Assembly (NCBI GenBank): GCA_002343325.1
Contig: DDSG01000117.1
Coordinates: forward strand, 1,717-6,998
DNA: 5,282 nt
From: Phycisphaerales bacterium UBA2396
GTDB lineage: Bacteria > Planctomycetota > Phycisphaerae > Phycisphaerales > UBA1924
Reading direction: 5' to 3'
Position numbers and translations under genes: made by a program. The first letter of the stretch is position 1. Every line of letters starts with the position of its first letter. This document shows positions 1 through 5,282 of the stretch, in pieces. The notes beneath the pieces are model-generated. The model saw only the letters and a program-made list of their open reading frames with translations. It was not told the origin of the DNA and made no database searches.

Positions 1-324
1 GTCCATCACCCCGCCGCGGAACGAGGCTTCGATCAGCCGATCGTGCAGCACGCGCTCGACCACGAACGCCGGGTGATCCAGGTGCGCGGTGAAGTACACG
101 GGTCTGCCCGTCGGTTCGTGGCAGGGCGTCGCGTGCAGGTTGCCCGCCGGATCCGCCCGGACATCGACCTGGGGACGCTCTCGGAACCAGCGGAGAAGCC
201 ACTCCACCACGCGCGACTCACGCCCCGCCGCGGTGGGAATCTGCGTCAGCTCCACGAGCCACCGCTGGTGGGCGCTGCGGTCATCTGCCGTGATCGTTTC
301 GTGCAGCGGGGTGGGTTGGTGCAT
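1..324 (-). CDS. Clan MH (M42/M20-like) metallopeptidase, N-terminal part, cut by window edge
   Basis: This is the first 108 codons of a zinc-dependent aminopeptidase-type enzyme; the frame stays open to base 1. Residues 17-50 form the helical start typical of M20/M28/M42 peptidases, with the phrase LVELTQIPTAAGRESRVVEW. A strand (YFTAHLD) follows at residues 78-83, where His81 and Asp83 fit the first metal ligand and adjacent catalytic Asp of the family's HxD motif. The stretch HPAFVV then a Gly-Gly near residue 105 resembles M42 enzymes (HMDExGFxV, then GG). The start is constrained: an in-frame TAA, the stop of the upstream lipoprotein gene, lies 6 bases before ATG 324 and no other start codon intervenes. 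No good ribosome-binding site is visible, so translation may be coupled to the upstream gene. No signal peptide is seen, which suggests a cytoplasmic enzyme. Family membership is fairly secure; M42 versus M20/M28 and the substrate cannot be settled from this fragment. Confidence 0.72.
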   Translation of the reverse strand, partial: MHQPTPLHETITADDRSAHQRWLVELTQIPTAAGRESRVVEWLLRWFRERPQVDVRADPAGNLHATPCHEPTGRPVYFTAHLDHPAFVVERVLHDRLIEASFRGGVMD

Positions 325-330
325 GTCGAG

Positions 331-702
331 TTACTCGAAGGAGAGCTTCGTGTCCCGGGGGAGCTTGCGGATGGAGGTTGCTTCGTACGGCACCGCGCCG
401 GCGGCGTACTGCACCACGACGATCTCGATTACGTCCCCAACGGCGATCCCGTCGAGCGTGACTCCCTTGCCCAGCGGGAAGGGCATCACCATCGCATTCA
501 TGCCCTTGGTGCCGTCGCCCCGATCCCACGCCGAAATCTCTTCGTGGTGGGCGGTCATCATCTTGTTGCGAGCGCTGGCGCCGGGCAGAGAAACCACCCG
601 GGCTCGAACGGTGTACGTGCTCGTCGCCGCGGCGGCAGACGGTCGATCGCACGACACGATGGCTAAAGGGGCAAGCGCCAGCATGATCGGGATGAATCGC
701 AT
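331..702 (-). CDS. CusF-like copper-binding lipoprotein
   Basis: This 123-aa protein is probably an exported, lipid-anchored metal-binding protein. Residues 1-18 are a lipoprotein signal: Met-Arg, a hydrophobic stretch, then the lipobox I-V-S-C with Cys18 as the predicted lipid-modified residue. Residues 29-122 resemble the small beta-barrel copper-binding proteins of the CusF type. They carry an HHEEI motif (His52, His53), Trp59, and GMNAMVMPF (Met68, Met71, Met73), followed by a V-x-L-x-G-I-x-x-G-D turn. In E. coli CusF, Cu(I) is held by one His and two Met of an MxM motif beside a Trp, and the same residue types are present here. The frame is open further upstream, but ATG 702 is chosen because GGAGG sits 6 bases before it, the signal peptide begins there, and the longer version would read through a stem-loop. 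Copper binding is inferred from motifs; silver or another metal is possible. It lies just upstream of the peptidase gene, in the same frame, and is probably co-transcribed with it. Confidence 0.75.
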   Translation of the reverse strand: MRFIPIMLALAPLAIVSCDRPSAAAATSTYTVRARVVSLPGASARNKMMTAHHEEISAWDRGDGTKGMNAMVMPFPLGKGVTLDGIAVGDVIEIVVVQYAAGAVPYEATSIRKLPRDTKLSFE

Positions 703-708
703 GACGGA

Positions 709-713
709 CCTCC
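709..713 (-). promoter_or_regulatory. Ribosome-binding site deciding the lipoprotein start
   Basis: On the minus strand GGAGG is followed by 6 bases and then ATG 702. This is a near-ideal Shine-Dalgarno site, and it rules out the longer reading that would start at 789. Confidence 0.75.
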
Positions 714-748
714 GCCGGAAGACTACGCGATCATGAAGGCGGAAAGCA

Positions 749-778
749 CAACGCCCCGACCGATCGGCCGGGGCGTTG
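749..778 (-). terminator. Strong GC-rich stem-loop, probable terminator of the 108-aa gene
   Basis: A perfect 10-bp inverted repeat (CAACGCCCCG / CGGGGCGTTG) encloses a 10-base centre that can extend the stem by pairing CCG with CGG. It lies 39 bases after the stop at 818 and before the start at 702. Read on the minus strand, the stem is followed by TGTGCTTTCC, a poor U-tract, so termination may be partial or need a factor. It is listed for the minus strand because no plus-strand gene ends nearby. Confidence 0.5.
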
Positions 779-789
779 AAACGTTTCAA
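776..789. repeat. 14-bp perfect palindrome TTGAAACGTTTCAA
   Basis: The sequence equals its own reverse complement over 14 bases and is AT-rich within very GC-rich DNA. It overlaps the last bases of the adjacent stem-loop and lies about 75 bases before the lipoprotein start, where an operator for that gene could lie. It could instead be an extra element of the terminator region. No regulator is known from the window. Confidence 0.4.
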
Positions 790-817
790 GAACTGCGTCG
801 GCTGCTTTCGCGTCGCC

Positions 818-1144
818 TTACTTCGCCTTGATCGAGATGCACTTCTCGACCTTCTTCAGGTCGGCCGCGCGGTCGAGCGTGTAGGTCATCGTCCACGCCT
901 GCCCGGGGGAGACGTAGACAACCTTTGCCGGCTCCTCGCGGCTCGTCCAATCGCGGTTGCCGCGGTTGTAGACGTTGAGGCGCTGCCCGCGGAGACGCTG
1001 GGCCCGCTTGAGCGACTTGGCGTTGCCGCGGTCCGCGCGCATCAGGCGGGCGATCGTCTTGCCGTCGGCCTCCGAAGCCGGAAGCTTCGTCACCGTGCAC
1101 GTCAAGGTCTGTCCGAGCTTGAGCGAATCAACAATGCTGGCCAT
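818..1144 (-). CDS. Small basic protein of unknown function (108 aa)
   Basis: I cannot assign a function. The protein is soluble-looking, with no signal peptide or membrane segment, and is rich in Lys and Arg, especially in residues 34-70, which contain RADRGNAKSLKRAQRLRGQR followed by NVYNRGNRDW. Beta-strand-like segments occur at residues 13-20, 74-80 and 83-91. The clean codon use and motif-like core suggest a genuine conserved protein, and the basic core could bind nucleic acid, but that is a guess. A longer start at 1213 exists with GAGG 6 bases upstream. I prefer ATG 1144 because the 23 extra codons include AGG twice, CGA, ACA and TGT, which are unusual for this GC-rich DNA, and encode an Arg-rich stretch of no recognisable character. 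However, no good ribosome-binding site stands close to 1144. It is transcribed away from the MEMO-family gene and is followed by a stem-loop, so it is probably its own transcription unit. Confidence 0.65.
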   Translation of the reverse strand: MASIVDSLKLGQTLTCTVTKLPASEADGKTIARLMRADRGNAKSLKRAQRLRGQRLNVYNRGNRDWTSREEPAKVVYVSPGQAWTMTYTLDRAADLKKVEKCISIKAK

Positions 1145-1379
1145 CGTCGCACACCGGATCGGCCTTCGCCGACCCGCCCTTTGTTCGGTTTCTGTCACCA
1201 CGCGATCCACCATCGCGGGCCTCGATGCTAGGCCCGTGCCCCGGTCGATTCCAGTCCGTCAGTGTGTGTTCAGGCACACCAGTTCAGGTGATTCCTTTGC
1301 TCGCCCGCAGGTCAGGCTCAAGCTCGGATCGTTGGCGCGGGATCGCGGAAACGTCGGCGCGAGTTCCTAGGATGCCCCG
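1145..1379. promoter_or_regulatory. Divergent intergenic spacer, probable promoters in both directions
   Basis: This 235-bp gap separates the minus-strand basic protein from the plus-strand MEMO-family gene and must carry promoters for both unless they are read from further away. A weak minus-strand candidate is TGGAAT (1248-1253), a 17-base spacer, and TAGCAT (1225-1230). Three stem-loops are visible: 1156-1174 (7 bp with one bulge, loop CTTC), 1216-1236 (7 bp) and 1264-1279 (5 bp, loop TTCAGG). TCAGG occurs at 1270, 1284 and 1312. None of these is strong enough alone to name a regulator. Confidence 0.4.
1368..1373 (+). promoter_or_regulatory. TAGGAT: possible -10 box or ribosome-binding site of the MEMO-family gene
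   Basis: TAGGAT ends 6 bases before ATG 1380. It can be read as a -10 hexamer, giving a leaderless transcript starting at or near the ATG. Alternatively its AGGA core (1369-1372), 7 bases before the ATG, can serve as a Shine-Dalgarno site. The two readings exclude each other, and no -35 box is visible at the right distance. Confidence 0.3.
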
Positions 1380-2726
1380 ATGCAAAGCCAACCGCCCGCT
1401 CCGAAGTTCGACCCGTCCCAGCCTCACCAGAACACCCCCAAACTCCGGGCGGTTCGTGGTTTCCCGGTTCAGCTCCAGAACGGCCAGCAGGCGATGGGTC
1501 TGGCCGACGCCCGGCAGATTTCGGATCGCATGGTCGTGGCGGCCCCGGCGTTTCAGGTCATCCTGCCGCTGATGGACGGCACACGGACGGCCCAACAGAT
1601 CGTCGCCGAGATCGGACGGGGACTCACCCTCGAAATCCTCGGCCCATTCATCGCCCAGCTCGACGACGCCGGCCTGCTCTTTGGGCCCCGGTTCGATGCC
1701 CTGATGGCCAAGGTCCGGGCCGACTTCGACAGTTCGCCCACCCTTCCCCCGGCGGCGACGGCCCAGTTCGCCGACGCCCTCGCGTCGCAAACCCTTGGCG
1801 AGGCCTTTGAGAAGGCGACACAGGACGAGAAGGACAAGGTGGCCGCCGAGAAGCTTCCCGAGCTGTTTGATCAGTGGATTACGCAGTCCCTGCAGGATCA
1901 GAGCGCGCCTCCGATCGAGTCCCTGCCCAAGGCGATCGTCGCGCCGCACCTGGACTATCCGCGCGGCTGGCTCAATTACGCCGCGATCTACGGGCGGCTC
2001 CGCGGGCTGCCCTCACCGGACCGCGTCGTGATTCTCGGGACCAACCACTTCGGCGAGGGCACCGGCGTCGTCGCCTGCGACAAGGGGTATCAGACGGTGC
2101 TCGGGACGTGCAAGGCCGACCGAGCCCTGATCGACGCGCTGCGGGCCAAGCTCGGCGAGACCCCTTTCGCGTCGCGATACGACCACGAGCGTGAGCACTC
2201 CATCGAGCTGCACATCCCCTGGATCCAGCACGTCTTCGGCAAGAACGACAAGGGCGAGTTCCCCGCCGTCTTCGGCGCGCTCATCCACGACCCGGCCGTC
2301 AACAACGGCGACAGCTACGACGGCAACGGGCAGTCGCTCGACGCCTTCGTCGACGCGCTCCGCGAGGCCCTTGCCGCCCTTCCGGGCCGAACGCTCGTGA
2401 TCTCGAGCGCGGACCTGTCGCACGTGGGGCAGGCCTTCGGCGACGAAGGAACGCTCGCGGGCGAAACCCCCGAGGCGCAGCAGATGCGCAACAACACCTT
2501 CAACCACGACCGCGAGATGCTCGAGCTCGTCGCCCAGCGCAAGCCCGACGAGCTGGTCGCCGCGATGGCCTGGCAGCGCAACCCGACCCGCTGGTGCAGC
2601 GTGGGCAATCTGGTCGCGACTCTCAAGCTCGTCCAGCCGGAGCGCGTCGACCTGCTCAACTACGCCGGCGCGATGGACGAGCAGGGCATCACCCTGGTCA
2701 CCAGCGCGGCCCTGGCGATGCACTAG
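1380..2726 (+). CDS. MEMO1 / AmmeMemoRadiSam system protein B family, with extra N-terminal domain
   Basis: The C-terminal part (about residues 183-448) is a MEMO domain, related in fold to class III extradiol dioxygenases. Family signatures are IVAPHLDY (His190), VVILGTNHFG (His223), HEREHSIELHIPW (His273, His278), LVISSADLSHVG (His348), RWCSVGNLVATL (Cys406) and the closing GITLVTSAALAMH. Human MEMO1 binds copper or iron through His49, His81 and Cys244. His190 and His223 match the two histidines, while Cys406 falls a few residues from the expected Cys. Residues 22-105 form a separate domain ending ILPLMDGTRTAQQIVAEI then IAQLDDAGLL, which recalls PqqD-like or winged-helix modules. A low-complexity, helix-rich linker (about 106-180) joins the two. 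The usual family length is near 260-300 aa, so this protein is clearly extended. AMMECR1 and radical SAM partners, often encoded together with MEMO, are absent from the window. The biochemical role of bacterial MEMO is not established. The start is ATG with AGGA 7 bases upstream. Confidence 0.88.
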   Translation: MQSQPPAPKFDPSQPHQNTPKLRAVRGFPVQLQNGQQAMGLADARQISDRMVVAAPAFQVILPLMDGTRTAQQIVAEIGRGLTLEILGPFIAQLDDAGLLFGPRFDALMAKVRADFDSSPTLPPAATAQFADALASQTLGEAFEKATQDEKDKVAAEKLPELFDQWITQSLQDQSAPPIESLPKAIVAPHLDYPRGWLNYAAIYGRLRGLPSPDRVVILGTNHFGEGTGVVACDKGYQTVLGTCKADRALIDALRAKLGETPFASRYDHEREHSIELHIPWIQHVFGKNDKGEFPAVFGALIHDPAVNNGDSYDGNGQSLDAFVDALREALAALPGRTLVISSADLSHVGQAFGDEGTLAGETPEAQQMRNNTFNHDREMLELVAQRKPDELVAAMAWQRNPTRWCSVGNLVATLKLVQPERVDLLNYAGAMDEQGITLVTSAALAMH

Positions 2727-2759
2727 ATCGCGCCCCGCCGCGTCCGATCGCTGGTTATC

Positions 2760-2781
2760 GGCAGCTTCATCCAAGCTTGCC
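2760..2781 (+). other. Bulged stem-loop between the MEMO-family and pilZ genes
   Basis: GGCAGCTT pairs with AAGCTTGCC apart from one bulged T, around a 5-base loop. It begins 34 bases after the MEMO-family stop. No T-tract follows, so it is a weak terminator candidate or a leader element of the PilZ transcript. The rest of the 79-base gap shows nothing further except the pilZ ribosome-binding region. Confidence 0.25.
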
Positions 2782-2805
2782 TCTCCATCCGCCGATGGAA
2801 GGGGT

Positions 2806-3123
2806 ATGTCGTCGATTGATCGTCGTTCCTCGCCCCGCCTGCCGCTCGTGAAGCCCGCGAAGATCTTCCTTCGCGGCACCTGGCGGTATCTCCCCGCAAA
2901 GACCCGCGACGTCTCGACGTCGGGCGCCCTGCTCGAGCTGTCCGAGGATCGCGACGTTCACGTGGGCGACACGGTCGATCTGGCGATCGCCGAGCGAGCC
3001 TCCGCGATTCTGCGGACGGACGAGTTCATCGCGGGCCGTATTGTCCGGATTTCACCGGGCCAACAGCCGGGTTCGATCACGGCGGCGGTGCACCTTTCCC
3101 GCCCGCCGGCCCACACGCTCTGA
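2806..3123 (+). CDS. Stand-alone PilZ domain protein (c-di-GMP effector)
   Basis: This 105-aa protein is little more than one PilZ domain. It has the two sequence marks of c-di-GMP binding: an N-terminal RxxxR (Arg7-Ser-Ser-Pro-Arg11, within RRSSPR) and DxSxxG (Asp35-Val-Ser37-Thr-Ser-Gly40). The barrel strands follow, including VGDTVDLAIAE (residues 53-63) and AGRIVRIS (76-83). With both motifs intact it probably binds the second messenger and acts through a partner protein, since it has no output domain; the partner is not visible here. No signal peptide or membrane segment is seen. The purine-rich run GGAAGGGG ends one base before ATG 2806, rather close for a Shine-Dalgarno site, but no better start exists and the RxxxR motif begins at residue 7. 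It lies 79 bases after the MEMO-family gene and 48 bases before nadA, all on the same strand, so co-transcription is possible. Confidence 0.85.
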   Translation: MSSIDRRSSPRLPLVKPAKIFLRGTWRYLPAKTRDVSTSGALLELSEDRDVHVGDTVDLAIAERASAILRTDEFIAGRIVRISPGQQPGSITAAVHLSRPPAHTL

Positions 3124-3160
3124 CGCGAGCACCCGCCGCAACCCGGCACGTCCGGCGACG

Positions 3161-3166
3161 TACGAT
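3161..3166 (+). promoter_or_regulatory. nadA: TACGAT: possible -10 box placing nadA on a leaderless transcript
   Basis: TACGAT matches the key positions of a -10 hexamer (TAnnAT) and ends 5 bases before GTG 3172, so transcription would start at about the start codon. No Shine-Dalgarno sequence precedes the GTG, which fits a leaderless message. No -35 box is visible, so the call is weak. Confidence 0.28.
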
Positions 3167-3171
3167 GTCGT

Positions 3172-4398
3172 GTGCTGTGGCAACCATCTCTTCCTGCTCG
3201 CTACCACGCGCTGAGCCCCGACGAACTCGCCGCGGCGATCACGACGCGGCGTGAGCAACTGGGCGCGTCCCTCTTCATCCTGGGGCACCACTACCAGACC
3301 GACGAGGTCATCCGCCATGCCGACGTGACCGGCGACAGCCTCAAGCTCAGCCAGATCGCCGCACGCGTCGCCGCCGAGCGACCGGTGAAGTGGGTCGTGT
3401 TCTGCGGCGTTCACTTCATGGCCGAGACCGCCGACATGCTCACGCCCGATCATGTCGACGTCATCCTGCCCGATCTCTCCGCCGGTTGCTCCATGGCGGA
3501 CATGGCCCAGTACGACGACACCGTCGACGCTTGGGATGAGATCCATCGTGCTCTCGAGGGAACCCGATCAAGGGTCGTCCCCATCACCTACGTGAACAGT
3601 TCGGCGGCGATCAAGGCGTTTGTCGGGGCCCGCGGCGGCGCGTGCTGCACGAGCTCCAACGCGTCGCAAGTCTTCGCCTGGGCCCTCAAGGGTGGCGAGA
3701 CACCAGCCGCTCCCGGCGAAGAGATCAAGGTGCTCTTCTTGCCGGACCAGCACCTCGGGCGCAACACCGCCGCTGCCGCCGGGATCGACGTGGCGACGCG
3801 CAGCTGCCTCTACGACCCGCGCCGTGCGCGAAAGGGCGAGTCTCTGGGCGGGGCAACGCCAGAGCAGGTCCGCGATGCTCGCGTGATTCTCTGGGCGGGG
3901 CACTGCTCGGTGCACAAGCTCTTTCGCCCGGAGCATTGCGACCAGATCCGCGCTCAGGACGCCGCAGAGGGCGGTGTGCCCCACACGATCCTCGTACACC
4001 CCGAGTGTTGCAAGGAGGTCGTTGACAAGGCCGATCTCCGCGGCTCGACCGAGTACATCATCCGCACGGTGCACGACGCGGCCCCGGGGTCCAGATTCGC
4101 CATCGGGACCGAGTTCAACCTCGTGGCGCGCCTGGCCAAGCAGGCCGCCGCACGCGGCGTCGCCGTGCGCATCCTCAGCGATTGTCAGTGTCTCTGCACC
4201 ACGATGTACCGGATCGACCAGCCCCACCTGCTCTGGACGCTCGATCACCTCGCGGGCGCGCTGTCCAAGGACGGCTCGCCCAAAGTCGTCAACAAGGTCG
4301 CGGTCCATCCGGAGGTCCGGCGCGACGCGCTCCAGGCCGTCGATCGCATGCTCCGCCTCTCGACCCCCGCGTCGGTCGCGGCGATGAAGGTGGATTGA
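3172..4398 (+). CDS. nadA: Quinolinate synthase NadA
   Basis: NadA condenses iminoaspartate with dihydroxyacetone phosphate to quinolinate, the second step of de novo NAD synthesis, using a [4Fe-4S] cluster in the cytoplasm. Family motifs run in order: GHHYQTDEVIRHADVTGDSL (residues 38-57), CGVHFMAETADML (78-90), SAGCSMADM (103-111), YVNSSAAIKAF (140-150), FLPDQHLGRNTA (189-200), WAGHCSVH (241-248), HPECCKE (276-282) and GTEFNLVARLAK (312-323). Cluster ligands are Cys106, Cys245 and one of Cys338, Cys340 or Cys342. Cys342 is favoured because it is followed by TTM, like the CxxM around the last ligand in other NadA proteins. At 408 aa it is longer than E. coli NadA (about 347) and nearer the longer Bacillus-type form. 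The start is GTG, the only usual start codon between the pilZ stop (same frame) and the conserved region. NadB and NadC are not in the window. The assignment is secure. Confidence 0.96.
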   Translation: MLWQPSLPARYHALSPDELAAAITTRREQLGASLFILGHHYQTDEVIRHADVTGDSLKLSQIAARVAAERPVKWVVFCGVHFMAETADMLTPDHVDVILPDLSAGCSMADMAQYDDTVDAWDEIHRALEGTRSRVVPITYVNSSAAIKAFVGARGGACCTSSNASQVFAWALKGGETPAAPGEEIKVLFLPDQHLGRNTAAAAGIDVATRSCLYDPRRARKGESLGGATPEQVRDARVILWAGHCSVHKLFRPEHCDQIRAQDAAEGGVPHTILVHPECCKEVVDKADLRGSTEYIIRTVHDAAPGSRFAIGTEFNLVARLAKQAAARGVAVRILSDCQCLCTTMYRIDQPHLLWTLDHLAGALSKDGSPKVVNKVAVHPEVRRDALQAVDRMLRLSTPASVAAMKVD

Positions 4399-4401
4399 CG
4401 C

Positions 4402-5253
4402 TCACGCCGCCAGGTCGATGTCATCCGCCCCGCCGTACGGGTCGCCCGGCTGCCCCCACTTGTTCTTGGGCAGGTGCCGGTGATGGATGTGAATGACCCG
4501 CGCGAGCTGTCTCCCGAACAGTTCGGCCATCAGCCGCAGCGGCGGCAGCAGAGGCTCGCGGAAGGGCGTGGTCGCCGCGCGGAACAGCAGGAACACCGCC
4601 AGGCATTCGCCTTCCTGCCAGCACGCGAATGCGATCACCGAGCAATCGTCGATCCAGTCCGCGGCATCGCCGAGTTCGTCGCGGACCGCCTCGGGCGTTG
4701 GCAAGTGCACCAACCCATCGAGCGATTCGAATCGCGGCGCCACCGCCGCGCACAGATGGTCCATCAGCGACTCGGCACCTTCCTTCGTGCGGTCGTAGTT
4801 CACGTACGCCCCGAGCGAGAAGTCGCCGTTGGCGCTGGGCAGGAAGACCGCCACGTTCGTCGGGCCCGTCCGCGTGAGCATCGCCTCGACACCCACCCGC
4901 AGGAGGCTTTCCAGGTCCAGTTCCTGCCGGATGGCGCTGTTGAACTCCGAGGCGAGGGACACCAGCGAGATCTGGTCGGCCAGCTCCTGGTATGCCCCGG
5001 TGAGGTTCGTGCACAGCGAAGAAATCTGCCGCGTCAGTTCGTGCCGCGCGACGCTCAGACCCTTGCACAGCTTGCGAAGGCGCTCGGCCCGGCGCTCGCG
5101 TTCATCCCAGCGTTGCCGGCTGGTGCTCGATCGGCCGGCCGCCGCCAGCACCCGCGTCGCGAGCTCGGCGGGGGGCGTCGCGGCGGGGGGCACGTCCCCC
5201 CCCCCCCCCCCCCTCCCCCCCCCCCCCCCCCCCCGCCGAGGGGGATTCCACAC
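4402..5253 (-). CDS. Coiled-coil and GAF domain protein, N-terminus unreliable
   Basis: Residues about 48-115 are a charged, helix-rich, probably coiled-coil segment (ERERRAERLRKL, then QELADQISLVSLASEFNSAI). They lead into a GAF-like sensory domain at about 112-258, with LDLESLLRVGVEAML, NVAVFLPSANGDFSLGAYVN, DDCSVIAFACWQEGECLAVF and a closing helix, LRLMAELFGRQLARVI. A hydrophilic tail follows. There is no kinase, cyclase or DNA-binding output domain, so it is probably a small-molecule sensor or scaffold acting through partners; the ligand is unknown. The first 19 residues are mostly Gly, come from C runs that look artificial, and follow a GTG at 5253. The frame remains open to the window edge, so the true N-terminus is unknown and could lie outside. 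Reliable coding begins at roughly residue 28. The gene converges on nadA with 3 bases between stops. Confidence 0.7.
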   Translation of the reverse strand: MWNPPRRGGGGGGRGGGGGDVPPAATPPAELATRVLAAAGRSSTSRQRWDERERRAERLRKLCKGLSVARHELTRQISSLCTNLTGAYQELADQISLVSLASEFNSAIRQELDLESLLRVGVEAMLTRTGPTNVAVFLPSANGDFSLGAYVNYDRTKEGAESLMDHLCAAVAPRFESLDGLVHLPTPEAVRDELGDAADWIDDCSVIAFACWQEGECLAVFLLFRAATTPFREPLLPPLRLMAELFGRQLARVIHIHHRHLPKNKWGQPGDPYGGADDIDLAA

Positions 5254-5282
5254 CCGACACCCACCCCCCCCCCCGCCCGCGC
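5196..5282. other. Poly-C rich segment, likely sequencing or contig-end artefact
   Basis: C runs of 18 (5196-5213), 20 (5215-5234) and 11 (5264-5274) bases are separated by a single T and a short mixed stretch. Nothing similar occurs elsewhere in the window. On the other strand these are poly-G runs, a known false call of two-colour Illumina sequencing when signal is lost. The bases here should not be trusted. Confidence 0.75.

Noticed and set aside
43..736. Plus-strand frames of 207 and 215 codons over the left end
   Set aside because: The minus strand here encodes the peptidase and lipoprotein with clear motifs; the plus-strand products are Arg-rich and featureless.
703..789. Longer start for the copper-binding lipoprotein at 789
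   Set aside because: It would read through the stem-loop and bury the lipoprotein signal, while ATG 702 has an ideal GGAGG.
1145..1213. Longer start for the basic protein at 1213
   Set aside because: The extra codons include several rare ones and the residues are uncharacteristic; GAGG before it is kept in mind, so the rejection is only moderate.
2013..2879. Long minus-strand reading frame (288 codons) opposite the MEMO-family gene
   Set aside because: It is antisense to a well-supported gene, has no recognisable domain, runs into the pilZ gene, and such frames are common in GC-rich DNA.
3165..3167. ATG just upstream of nadA as its start
   Set aside because: It is in a different reading frame from NadA.
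3568..4308. 246-codon minus-strand frame opposite nadA
   Set aside because: It lies wholly antisense to a secure enzyme gene and its product matches no family I recognise.
5196..5234. Homopolymer tract as a phase-variation switch
   Set aside because: Several adjacent C runs at the extreme window end, in no recognisable surface or restriction gene, fit an artefact better.

Overview
The window is about 5.3 kb of GC-rich bacterial chromosome, densely coded, with no RNA genes, mobile elements or CRISPR. The MEMO-family protein with an N-terminal extension, the small basic protein, the GAF protein and the overall style resemble planctomycetes, perhaps Phycisphaerae. That placement rests on general family recollection, not on a marker gene. 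The right end (about 5196-5282) is dominated by long C runs and looks like a sequencing or contig-end artefact.

Layout. Left, minus strand: a 108-aa basic protein of unknown function (1144 to 818) is followed by a strong stem-loop (749-778). A small CusF-like copper-binding lipoprotein (702 to 331) then runs, after 6 bases, into the start of a clan MH metallopeptidase (324 to the left edge, incomplete). Centre: a 235-bp divergent spacer (1145-1379) holds short stem-loops and repeats but no clear paired promoter. Plus strand: a MEMO1/AmmeMemoRadiSam-B family protein with an extra N-terminal domain (1380-2726), a stand-alone PilZ protein with the c-di-GMP-binding motifs (2806-3123), and quinolinate synthase NadA (3172-4398). 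Right, minus strand: a coiled-coil plus GAF protein (4402 to about 5253) converges on nadA with only 3 bases between the stop codons.

How the genes fit together. NadA is a housekeeping enzyme of de novo NAD synthesis and PilZ is a c-di-GMP effector; no pathway link between them is visible. Two proteins may handle metals: the CusF-like lipoprotein, and the MEMO protein, whose human relative binds copper and iron. They lie on opposite sides of the divergent spacer, but a joint metal role is only a hypothesis. I see no convincing new multi-gene system. The points most worth following are the domain fusion in the MEMO protein, the conserved-looking basic orphan protein, the lipoprotein-peptidase pair, and a 14-bp perfect palindrome beside the stem-loop.
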